Part shown: piece after piece, positions 1-7,570 of the stretch | Numbering within the stretch: position 1 is the first letter of the stretch | How the letters are laid out: each line of letters opens with the position of its first letter | Assembly (NCBI GenBank): GCA_016721905.1 | Contig: JADKHH010000026.1 | Coordinates: 135,085 to 199,084, forward strand | Source of the DNA: Candidatus Opimibacter skivensis | GTDB taxonomy: Bacteria > Bacteroidota > Bacteroidia > Chitinophagales > Saprospiraceae | Length of the DNA stretch: 64,000 bases | Direction: 5' to 3' | Position numbers and translations under genes: made by a program | Notes under the pieces: generated by a model | The model's database searches: none | What the model was told of the DNA's origin: nothing | Seen by the model: only the letters and a program-made list of their open reading frames with translations

Positions 1-2
1 AT

Positions 3-623
3 CGGGTCTTTGGTACTTTTCATTCGAAGCCAACAACCTCGGAAAGCCCAAATCTCACCTTTCATCATTGTAATGTTCTGGATGAACAGCCTGACTTCAG
101 CTTTTTGCCGGAAGCAATTGACGGACTGGTGTATTGTCCGGGTAGTATCGTGCTGAAGCCTTTTCACAGGATAAAGCCCGCTGACTTTGTGGATGACTAC
201 CAGTTACAAGTGATCGGGGCAATTAAATCCATTCAGGCTGCATTACCTGCATTGAAGAAAGGAAACCAACCTGCTATCGTACTTTTTTCCACTGCTGCTG
301 TGCAGACCGGATTAAATTTCCACTCAATGGTCTCGGCATCTAAAGGTGCATTGGAGGGAATGACCAGGGCACTTGCCGCTGAGTTTGCTCCAACGATCCG
401 TGTAAACTGTATTGCTCCTTCCCTCACGGATACACCGATGGCCGCTGCGCTACTGAATACTGAAGAAAAAAGAAACGCTAATGCTTTGCGTCACCCACTG
501 AGACGCATTGGAACGCCTGCTGATATAGCCCACATGGCTGAGTTCCTGCTCACCGAAAAGTCTGGCTGGGTGACCGGGCAGATAATGCATGTGGATGGTG
601 GCATCTCCAGATTAAAGGTTTAA
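3..623 (+). CDS. SDR-family protein, 5' end outside window
   Basis: The reading frame is open from base 3, so the start and the Rossmann glycine motif lie upstream of the window; the TTG at 105 is only an internal start. The visible part is the C-terminal two thirds of a short-chain dehydrogenase/reductase: a segment LVYCPGSI at the usual NNAG position, a strand ending IVLFSTAAV, helix SASKGALEGMTRALAAEF, then RVNCIAPSLTDTPM and a C-terminal VTGQIMHVDGG. The catalytic Tyr of YxxxK is Val here (V-S-A-S-K), and the NAG Asn is also absent, so ordinary oxidoreductase chemistry is doubtful. tspO follows after 17 bases on the same strand. From memory, such SDRs sit with tspO and photolyase/cryptochrome genes in Bacteroidota; that context is outside this window. 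Confidence 0.85.
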   Translation, partial: RVFGTFHSKPTTSESPNLTFHHCNVLDEQPDFSFLPEAIDGLVYCPGSIVLKPFHRIKPADFVDDYQLQVIGAIKSIQAALPALKKGNQPAIVLFSTAAVQTGLNFHSMVSASKGALEGMTRALAAEFAPTIRVNCIAPSLTDTPMAAALLNTEEKRNANALRHPLRRIGTPADIAHMAEFLLTEKSGWVTGQIMHVDGGISRLKV

Positions 624-640
624 CTTGAAAAAAAATAATC

Positions 641-1117
641 ATGAAAGAAATAAAATGGCCTTTACTCCTGATTTGCATTGCCATCCCACTCGTCTCAGGT
701 TCGCTGTCAGGGCTTGCCATTGCGGATCATATAAGTTCATGGTACAGCACGCTCAACAAACCATCATTTAATCCACCCAATTACCTGTTCGGCCCGGTAT
801 GGAGTGTATTGTATATCCTCATGGGGATTGGTTTGTACCTGATCCTCCAGACCCCAAAGTCTGCTATGCGCACCAAATCTATTATGCTATTTGCCGTACA
901 ACTCATCCTCAATCTCAGTTGGAGCTTTATCTTCTTCAATGCGCAATCACCTTTCGCAGCCCTGATCATCATAGGCATCTTATGGATAGCCATCCTGATG
1001 ATGATGATATATTTTCATACACTTTCACCAATAGCTTCCTACCTGCAGATACCGTATTTGCTGTGGGTTAGTTTTGCGTCCGTGTTGAATGCAGCGATTT
1101 GGCTTTTAAACAAGTAG
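641..1117 (+). CDS. tspO: TspO/MBR family tryptophan-rich sensory membrane protein
   Basis: A 158-residue protein of the usual TspO length with five predicted membrane helices. The family hallmark W-Y-x-x-L-N-K-P-S-F-N-P-P-N-Y-L-F-G-P-V-W is present at about residues 34-54, followed by LYILMGIGLYLIL. TspO proteins bind porphyrins and related ligands in the membrane and act in tetrapyrrole and stress responses. It starts 17 bases after the SDR-like gene, so the two are probably co-transcribed. Its C-terminus (SVLNAAIWLLNK) is complete. The ligand in this organism cannot be read from sequence. Confidence 0.93.
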   Translation: MKEIKWPLLLICIAIPLVSGSLSGLAIADHISSWYSTLNKPSFNPPNYLFGPVWSVLYILMGIGLYLILQTPKSAMRTKSIMLFAVQLILNLSWSFIFFNAQSPFAALIIIGILWIAILMMMIYFHTLSPIASYLQIPYLLWVSFASVLNAAIWLLNK

Positions 1118-1158
1118 TGTTGTGAAGCAATACAAAACGTGATTGAGTAGCGTGTATT

Positions 1159-2119
1159 TTACTTCGATTGTATGGCATCAACATCATGCGAAATCGAAGG
1201 AATCGTCTGCAGGTAGGCCCATACCGCTGAAGCTTCTTCATCCGTCATTGCGGCATAAGGGACCATCGGGTAGCGCAAGGCTGGTTTGCCATCGCGCTGA
1301 CCGAAACGAAGTGCTTTGATAAACTGCTCTTCGGTCCAGTTACCGATGCCTGTTGTTTTATCAGGTGTCAGATTCCGGGTCAATATGATTTCGCCTTCCT
1401 TATTTGGCATGGCATTGCCTCCACTGAAATAACCAGGTGTCTTTTCAGGCTCCATGATATTCTGCGTTTCAAAACTTGGGCTATGGCAACCATAGCATTC
1501 GACTTTGCTGGTGGCAATATATTTTCCAAAAGCAACCTTGTCAGTAGCAGGCGGTGCGGTGATGGGCGCAGTTGGATAAGGCAGTGGTTTAAAGGCAACA
1601 TAGCTTAAGAACTTCGCCAGAAAAGATGGTTGACAGGGAGGTTGTGCTTTAGCCACTGGTGCCAGTTCAGGCGCGTCAGATCGCAGATATGCAATGACAC
1701 TATGAAGGTCATAGTCTGACAGGTGAGGAAACTTAGGCATCCATGGTGGTGCATAATTGCCATCCCTTTTGATACCGGTGCGGATCAGGTAGGCCAGTTC
1801 GCCGTCTGTATATCTGCCGGTTCCATATTTTTCATCCCTGGTGATATTGGCAGACCATGCCTTGCCAAATGCTGCAGGGAGATCGAGCATCTCCTGGCCT
1901 TCCAACTTACCACTTGCTGCCATGTGGCATTGATTGCAGACCATCGTAGCGAGGCGTTTTCCTTCAGCCAGCATGGCACTGTCAGCGGTCACTTTCAGGT
2001 CTGGTGCTTTGACTTCATACGTTAGGAATACCCGCAGTGTGGATATAAGTGGCTCCTCCGGCGAGGACAAGGACACCCAAACCAATGAGGATGCCCAGAA
2101 TCTTAAAGACTCTTTTCAT
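1159..2119 (-). CDS. Diheme cytochrome c, N-terminus frameshifted
   Basis: Two CxxCH haem c sites (CNQCH near 1926-1940 and CYGCH near 1485-1500) each sit in a mono-haem cytochrome c fold with downstream Met-containing segments (APPWMPKFPHLSDYDLHSVIAYL; YPMVPYAAMTDEEASAVWAYL). The uninterrupted frame starts only at 2085 with a non-signal N-terminus. A better start is ATG at 2117-2119, giving MKRVFKILGILIG and a hydrophobic anchor ending TAGIP, but that frame stops at about 2016. Removing one base of the TT at 2022-2023 joins it to TYEVKAPDL. The protein is thus probably a membrane-anchored periplasmic electron carrier of about 320 residues. The frameshift is either a consensus error or a real mutation. 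Confidence 0.85.
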
Positions 2120-2478
2120 GGTGTGATGATTTTCGTTTCGTTTACATACTTGCCGAAAACAGGCCAGGGCCTATGAGCGGCATGGCTACTAAATTAAAAA
2201 ATCCATACGGTTTCTGCCTCCAATCAGGGAATATTTTATTTACAATTAATTTACATTGACTTAAAAAAGGCGCTCACCGCCCCTTGCTTCAGAGCTGGAA
2301 ATGAGTCTGGACGGACCACATCCTTCCTAAAATCTCGCTAAAATCCGGACACAGATGCCTGTGCTTTTAGTCTATCCTAAGAAATCTTAAATGGCAAACT
2401 CATTCGAATGAGAGCAATATTAAAGACATCAGACATATATAAAATATTGTACTAAAGCATTTAGCAGAGAAAGGAGCG

Positions 2479-2790
2479 TTACGGCTTCCCATTTCCCTGC
2501 CTGGAGAAGTCAACAGAAACTAAACAGTCGCTGATGAACAGTTCACCATCATCAAGGACTTTCATTGTAAAGGAGTTTAAACGAACCTTCCTTGGTAGCG
2601 GACAAAAAAACCACAAAGAGTTTACCATGAATTAACGCAGCATCACCCATGGACTTGCCTTTAAAGGGTACTTTTGCGCCATCAAAAAACGACCTTGATA
2701 CTCACCCTGGATTCCCTATCTGCCAAACACTCTCTGAAAAGCAGAGAATGTATGTTGACCTGAAAAAAATGCTGGTGGTGTAACTGAAAA
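2479..2790 (-). pseudogene. Possible decayed or frameshifted small gene
   Basis: No intact frame covers 2120-2947. On the minus strand three frames join into a protein-like text: GEYQGRFFDGAKVPFKG, then KSMGDAALIHGKLFVVFLSA, then FTMKVLDDGELFISDCLVSV, ending at a TAA at 2479-2481. The family is not recognised. The pieces look like a small beta-rich protein and their frames differ by single bases. The remainder of this 830-base gap (2120-2478 and 2791-2947) shows AT-rich sequence with no convincing gene; promoters for pstS must lie near 2850-2940 but no confident motif was found. Confidence 0.3.
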
Positions 2791-2947
2791 TGAAGATTTC
2801 CAGATTTATTTCCTGTCTTCAAACAAATGGACTGTAAAATCACTCTAATTTAGATGATCTGATATCTGTATCCTTTAGAGATAAAGGGAGCAAAAGACAG
2901 GAAATTTCAATAGCACATTCAAACAATTCATCCGAAATAAAATCGAA

Positions 2948-3922
2948 ATGTATACAAGATCAATCCTTATCCCGATTACTTTTTTGCTGCTGACTGCATG
3001 CGGCTCCAAACCTAACAGTGATGCTGCCTCCGGTGATGCGCTGAGTGGTAACATCAATATTGATGGTTCGAGTACCGTATATCCGATCACGGAAGCTGTA
3101 GCCGAAGAATTCCAAAAGGTTCAGCCTGGTGTTAAAGTATCTGTTGCCTTATCAGGCACAGGTGGTGGCTTTAAAAAATTCGGAAGAGCTGAAACGGACA
3201 TCAATGATGCTTCACGTCCGATCAAACCAGCAGAAGACAGCCTTGCTAAATCACATAATGTAAGTTATGTGGAACTGACGGTTGCCTTTGATGGAATGGC
3301 CATCGTGGTCAATCCGAAAAATGACTGGTGCAAGGATATGACTGTAGCAGAATTAAAAATGCTGTGGGAACCGGAAGCACAGGGTAAAATCAAAAACTGG
3401 AACCAGATCCGTCCAGAATGGCCAAACGAAGAAATTCATCTTTTCGGCGCGGGTGTAGAAAGCGGAACGTATGATTATTTCACAGAAGTAATTGTAGGTA
3501 AGAGCCATTCCAGTCGTGGTGATTTTACGGCGAGTGAAGATGATAATGTGCTTGTGCAGGGTGTAGCCTCCGATAAATATGCACTTGGCTTTTTCGGACT
3601 TGCCTATTTTGAAGAAAACAAGGACAAACTCAAGGTGATCGGCATCGATGATGGTAAAGCTGAAAATGGTGAAGGACCGATTCTGCCAAGCATTGAAACT
3701 GTGAAAAACAAATCATACTCTCCACTGGGCAGGCCTTTATTTATTTATGTAAATAGTAAAGCGGGTCAACGCAAGGAAGTACAGGAATTTGTCCGGTTCT
3801 ATCTCAACAATACGAATACACTCACTGCAGAAGTAGGATTTATCTCATTGACTGAACAAGAGTCAGCTGATGCGAAGGCCAAATGGGAAGCATTTATCAC
3901 TTCACTTCCTGCGGCTCAATAA
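2948..3922 (+). CDS. pstS: Phosphate ABC transporter substrate-binding lipoprotein PstS
   Basis: 324 residues. The N-terminus has a lipoprotein signal with lipobox L-T-A-C (Cys18), so it is a lipid-anchored phosphate-binding protein. Phosphate-contact motifs of the PstS family are visible: DGSSTVYPITEAVAEEF (about 38-54), SGTGGGFKKF, DINDASRPI and GAGVESGTYDYFTEV. It starts the pst operon and captures phosphate for PstCA. The stop is followed by a 10-bp stem hairpin before pstC, which would fit higher expression of the binding protein than of the permease. Start ATG 2948 is the only one that leaves a correct signal peptide. Confidence 0.96.
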   Translation: MYTRSILIPITFLLLTACGSKPNSDAASGDALSGNINIDGSSTVYPITEAVAEEFQKVQPGVKVSVALSGTGGGFKKFGRAETDINDASRPIKPAEDSLAKSHNVSYVELTVAFDGMAIVVNPKNDWCKDMTVAELKMLWEPEAQGKIKNWNQIRPEWPNEEIHLFGAGVESGTYDYFTEVIVGKSHSSRGDFTASEDDNVLVQGVASDKYALGFFGLAYFEENKDKLKVIGIDDGKAENGEGPILPSIETVKNKSYSPLGRPLFIYVNSKAGQRKEVQEFVRFYLNNTNTLTAEVGFISLTEQESADAKAKWEAFITSLPAAQ

Positions 3923-3928
3923 ACTAAA

Positions 3929-3965
3929 ATGCGGCATGGACTGTACGTTCATGCCGCATGTTTTG
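3929..3965 (+). promoter_or_regulatory. Hairpin between pstS and pstC (attenuator-like)
   Basis: A perfect 10-bp inverted repeat (ATGCGGCATG at 3929-3938, CATGCCGCAT at 3950-3959) with an 11-base loop is followed by GTTTTG. It lies 7 bases after the pstS stop and 30 bases before pstC. The T-tract is short, so it could be a leaky terminator or an mRNA 3'-end stabiliser giving more pstS than pstCAB transcript. Confidence 0.7.
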
Positions 3966-3993
3966 AACCTCTCCTACCGGAAATGCACAGCTG

Positions 3994-4869
3994 ATGAGTG
4001 TAAAAGAAAAAATCATTGAAGGAGTACTCCTCCTCTGTGCAGCTGTCAGCATCCTTACGACCATTGGCATCCTTTGGGTTCTGATTTCAGAATCCTCCGT
4101 GTTCTTTGCACGAGTGCCTCTCAGCGAGTTTTTATTTGATACCCAGTGGACGCCTTTTTTTGCCGACAAGCATTTTGGCATCCTTCCGCTGGTGACCGGG
4201 ACGTTGCTGACTTCATTCATTGCCATTGCTGTTGCACTCCCCATCGGATTATCGATAGCCGTATATCTGAACGAATATGCGCCTAAAAGTTTCCGGAGCA
4301 CCATTAAGCCGGTTCTTGAAATTCTTGCTGCCATCCCGACTGTCGTCTACGGTTTTTTTGCCTTGATGGTCATCACGCCTTTCTTACAGCAGATCTTTCC
4401 GCAGATGGCAGGGTTCAATGCATTGTCACCAGGCATCGTGATGGGGATCATGATCATCCCGATGATCTCTTCCCTGAGTGAAGATGCCCTGTATGCAGTG
4501 CCTACATCCCTTCGGGAGGCATCGTATGGAATTGGTGCTACACGGTTTCAAACTTCTTTCAAAGTACTAGTCCCAGCCGCTTCATCCGGTATCATCGTAT
4601 CGGTGATCCTCGGTATATCACGTGCTGTCGGTGAAACTATGATTGTAGCAATAGCTGCAGGTCAGCAACCACGACTCACGCTGAATCCATTGGTGCCAGT
4701 AGAAACTATCACAACCTATATCGTGCAGGTAAGTCTCGGAGACGTAGTGCAGGGTTCAATAGAATATCAAACCATCTTCGCTGCTGGAATTGCCTTATTT
4801 GCCTTGACGTTTATTCTCAACAACGTTAGTTTCTACATCAAGAAGAAATTCCAGGAAAAATATGAGTAA
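3994..4869 (+). CDS. pstC: Phosphate ABC transporter permease PstC
   Basis: 291 residues with about six membrane helices and the BPD_transp_1 permease fold. The EAA-type loop that docks on PstB is SLREASYGIGATRFQTSFKVLVPAA (about 169-193), followed by ISRAVGETMIVAIAAG typical of PstC. The periplasmic segment FDTQWTPFFADKHFGILPLVTGT is also PstC-like. With PstA it forms the inner-membrane phosphate channel. Its last eight bases overlap the start of pstA, indicating translational coupling. Confidence 0.95.
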   Translation: MSVKEKIIEGVLLLCAAVSILTTIGILWVLISESSVFFARVPLSEFLFDTQWTPFFADKHFGILPLVTGTLLTSFIAIAVALPIGLSIAVYLNEYAPKSFRSTIKPVLEILAAIPTVVYGFFALMVITPFLQQIFPQMAGFNALSPGIVMGIMIIPMISSLSEDALYAVPTSLREASYGIGATRFQTSFKVLVPAASSGIIVSVILGISRAVGETMIVAIAAGQQPRLTLNPLVPVETITTYIVQVSLGDVVQGSIEYQTIFAAGIALFALTFILNNVSFYIKKKFQEKYE

Positions 4870-5722
4870 GCGTATAGACATCAATCGAATCAAGGACAAC
4901 CTGTTCCGCTACGTCGGGATTGGCTGTACCCTATTCGGTTTATTGATGCTAGGGTTTTTCCTGTATAGTGTACTACGTGAAGGTCTGCCGCGATTAAATG
5001 CGCAGTTCTTTTCGTCCCTTCCTTCCCGCAAACCGGAGGAGGCCGGGATCCTGATTCCCTTGTTTGGTACTATCTGGGTGATGGTGCTGACTTCACTTAT
5101 TTCGATACCGCTTGGTGTAGCTTCAGGTATTTATCTCGAAGAGTATGGCAAGAAAAACAGACTTGCTTCCCTGATCGAAATCAACATCACCAATCTAGCA
5201 GGTGTACCATCGATCATCTACGGGTTGCTGGCGCTGGAAATATTTGTTCGCATCCTGGGGTTAGGAAAGAGTTTACTTTCCGGAAGTCTGACGCTTGCAT
5301 TGTTGATCCTGCCGATCATTATTGTCGCGACGCGTGAAGCATTGAAAGCTGTACCAAAAACTATTCGGGAAGCATCCTTTGCACTTGGGGCTACCAAATG
5401 GCAGACGACCTGGTTCCAGGTATTGCCGGCATCCGCAGGAGGTATTGTCACCGGGGTCATCCTCGCGATCTCGAGAGCTATCGGAGAAACCGCGCCATTG
5501 ATTGTCATCGGAGCGATGCTGTACATCACTACGCTCCCTTCCAGTCCGATGGATGATTTTTCGGTTTTACCGATCCAGATATTCAACTGGCTTTCACGTC
5601 CACAGAAAGGATTTATCATCAACGCGACGGCAGCCATCATTGTGCTGTTGGCGATTACCTTTATCTTGAACGGAATAGCCATCTACCTGCGTAACCGCTG
5701 GCAGAAAAAAGTAAAATGGTAA
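4862..5722 (+). CDS. pstA: Phosphate ABC transporter permease PstA
   Basis: 286 residues, the second BPD_transp_1 permease subunit. After an N-terminal helix come the motifs EEAGILIPLFGTIWVMVLTS and ASGIYLEEYGKKN, then the EAA loop TIREASFALGATKWQTTWFQ and ISRAIGETAPLIVIGA characteristic of PstA. The start overlaps pstC by eight bases and the end overlaps pstB by seven (ATGGTAA), so pstC, pstA and pstB form a tightly coupled set producing the PstCAB complex. Confidence 0.95.
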   Translation: MSKRIDINRIKDNLFRYVGIGCTLFGLLMLGFFLYSVLREGLPRLNAQFFSSLPSRKPEEAGILIPLFGTIWVMVLTSLISIPLGVASGIYLEEYGKKNRLASLIEINITNLAGVPSIIYGLLALEIFVRILGLGKSLLSGSLTLALLILPIIIVATREALKAVPKTIREASFALGATKWQTTWFQVLPASAGGIVTGVILAISRAIGETAPLIVIGAMLYITTLPSSPMDDFSVLPIQIFNWLSRPQKGFIINATAAIIVLLAITFILNGIAIYLRNRWQKKVKW

Positions 5723-6486
5723 CAGACATGACAACGCATAAATTAGACGCCCAAAATGTAAATGTGTATTACGACCAGGCCCATGTCATCCGAGACGTGA
5801 GCCTGACGATCGAAGCTAATACCGTCACTGCGTTTATCGGTCCGTCCGGGTGCGGAAAATCAACTTTCCTCAGGCTGATCAACCGGATGAATGACTACAT
5901 CGATGGATTCCGTAAGACGGGAACGATCCTGATTGATGGTGAAGACATCTATGACAAGAAAGTAAGGGTGGAGGAACTGCGCAAGAAAATCGGCATGGTT
6001 TTTCAAAAGCCTAATCCATTTCCAAAATCCATTTATGAGAATGTCATCTATGGCCTTCGGATACAGGGAATCAATAAAAAATCGATCCTTGACGAGACGG
6101 TGGAACGGTCACTGCGCCGCGCTGCCATCTGGGATGAAGTCAAAGACAATCTCAACAAATCTGCTCTCTCGCTGTCCGGTGGCCAGCAGCAGCGCATATG
6201 CATAGCGCGGACGCTGGCGGTGGAACCTTCCATCGTATTGATGGATGAACCTGCTTCAGCGCTGGATCCTATCTCGACGGCCAAGATCGAAGAATTGATC
6301 CACGAGCTGAAATCACAATACACGATCATCATCGTCACGCACAATATGCAGCAAGCCGGCCGTGTCAGCGACAAGGTGGCCTTCTTTTATATCGGCGAAC
6401 TGATTGAATATTCAGCGACTAAAGAAATATTTATTAATCCAAAAAAAGAACTTACCCAAAACTACATTACCGGACGATTCGGATAA
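5716..6486 (+). CDS. pstB: Phosphate ABC transporter ATPase PstB
   Basis: 256 residues, the usual PstB length. Walker A is GPSGCGKST (about 42-50), the Q-loop is FQKPNPFPKSIYENV, a PstB hallmark, the ABC signature is LSGGQQQR, Walker B is IVLMDEPASALD and the H-loop follows in IVTHNM. It energises phosphate import through PstCA. The first ATG overlaps the pstA stop; a second ATG at 5728 (MTTHKL) is an alternative start that would lose only four residues. Confidence 0.96.
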   Translation: MVTDMTTHKLDAQNVNVYYDQAHVIRDVSLTIEANTVTAFIGPSGCGKSTFLRLINRMNDYIDGFRKTGTILIDGEDIYDKKVRVEELRKKIGMVFQKPNPFPKSIYENVIYGLRIQGINKKSILDETVERSLRRAAIWDEVKDNLNKSALSLSGGQQQRICIARTLAVEPSIVLMDEPASALDPISTAKIEELIHELKSQYTIIIVTHNMQQAGRVSDKVAFFYIGELIEYSATKEIFINPKKELTQNYITGRFG

Positions 6487-6501
6487 CCTTTGTACCTTAC
6501 T

Positions 6502-7227
6502 ATGGAAGCACCAGGCAAACCTATCGAATCTAATGCACTAAAATCCGATACAATGACTCATTTAGAGGAAGAATTAACCATGCTCAAATCAGAGATCACC
6601 GTGATGTGGCAGATGGTTATTTCCCAGTTATACAAGACCCGCGAAGCACTCCTTGAATTTGATAAAGATCTGGCCCGCGAAGTGGTATCTGCTGAAAAGC
6701 GGGTGAACTCGCTCGAGCTCAAGATAGACCGCGATTGTGAAAACATCTTCGCGCTCTTCAATCCGGTAGCTGTCGATCTCCGGACTGTTCTTGCCATTCT
6801 GAAAATCAACAACAATCTCGAACGCTCAGGAGATATCGCGGAAGGCATCGCCAAGTACATCATCGTTGCTGATCATCCATTTGATGCAGAGATCCTTGAA
6901 AAAACGGAGATACTGCGGATGTATGACGAAACCAACAATATCCTTGAAGATGTACTGAAGGCTTTCGAAACAGAAGATACCCGCCTGGCGAGAAGCATCT
7001 TCAAGAGAGACGAAGTTGTCGATGACATCAATGTAAAATCCAACGCGGTCGTCGCAGAATTTATGCGAAACCATCCTGAAAAAATCGAAGAAGGCCTGTA
7101 CCTGATCTCGATGATCCGCAAACTGGAGCGCGTAGGTGATCATTGCAAGAACATCGCTGAAGAGATCATCTTCAACATTGAGGCGAAGGTGCTGAAGCAT
7201 AAGAGCAAGAAGAAAAAAGAAGAGTGA
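6502..7227 (+). CDS. phoU: Phosphate transport regulator PhoU
   Basis: A protein of two PhoU three-helix-bundle repeats. The first carries LKIDRDCENIFALFNPVAVDLR and NNLERSGDIAEGIAKY, the second VKSNAVVAEFM and IRKLERVGDHCKNIAEEIIF; the E/D-R-x-x-D motifs bind metal. PhoU links Pst activity to PhoR/PhoB-type signalling, but no such sensor is in this window. Three starts are possible: TTG 6490, ATG 6502 and ATG 6553 (MTHLEEELTML). The last is closest to the usual PhoU N-terminus, so the extra 17 residues are uncertain. The C-terminus is Lys-rich. Confidence 0.93.
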   Translation: MEAPGKPIESNALKSDTMTHLEEELTMLKSEITVMWQMVISQLYKTREALLEFDKDLAREVVSAEKRVNSLELKIDRDCENIFALFNPVAVDLRTVLAILKINNNLERSGDIAEGIAKYIIVADHPFDAEILEKTEILRMYDETNNILEDVLKAFETEDTRLARSIFKRDEVVDDINVKSNAVVAEFMRNHPEKIEEGLYLISMIRKLERVGDHCKNIAEEIIFNIEAKVLKHKSKKKKEE

Positions 7228-7262
7228 GAAGTTAGCAGTGAGAAGTTAGCAGTTAGCAGTCA
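7228..7262. repeat. Short tandem repeat after phoU stop (TTAGCAGT)
   Basis: Directly after the phoU stop are three copies of a GTTAGCAGT-type unit, two of them separated by GAGAA. It is one of several different 7-9-base tandem repeats that sit directly at gene ends in this window. Confidence 0.75.
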
Positions 7263-7425
7263 AATGCCGTTGGATGGCGCGGTGTGGTGAGCGGAGTCGA
7301 ACTATTTCGCCGCCAACCACCATGATACATTTCAAATCCACATTCGGCCATCGGCCGTTGTTGGTGCCCTCACCAACAACCACAAAAATTCCCACTGGTG
7401 GTGAGGACACCAGGCCAGTGGCCAA
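7263..7425. repeat. Palindromic repeat family I, copy 1 (divergent)
   Basis: The core at 7344-7422 contains hairpin a, GTTGTTGGTG with CACCAACAAC (10-bp stem, 4-base loop), a spacer CCACAAAAATTCC, then hairpin b with arms CACTGG and CCAGTG. An upstream block (GTTGGATGGCG ... CGCCAACCA, 7270-7318) is shared with copies at 23.9 and 27.2 kb. Compared with the other copies the b stem has changed on both sides (GCTGG/CCAGC to ACTGG/CCAGT), so pairing is kept. The rest of the gap to 7570 has a GAGCGGAGTCGAA-like motif and nothing else recognised. Confidence 0.8.
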
Positions 7426-7570
7426 AAAAGGGGAATCTCGCTGGGAATCTCTCCAAGTATTCACGTGGTCGCAGGAGCAAATAGTTCAACTACGCTCACC
7501 ACGACGCTCCTGCAACGTAATTCTGTAGCCAGAATTGAAGTCCCCTTTAGGGGATTTAGGGGTAAATGGG

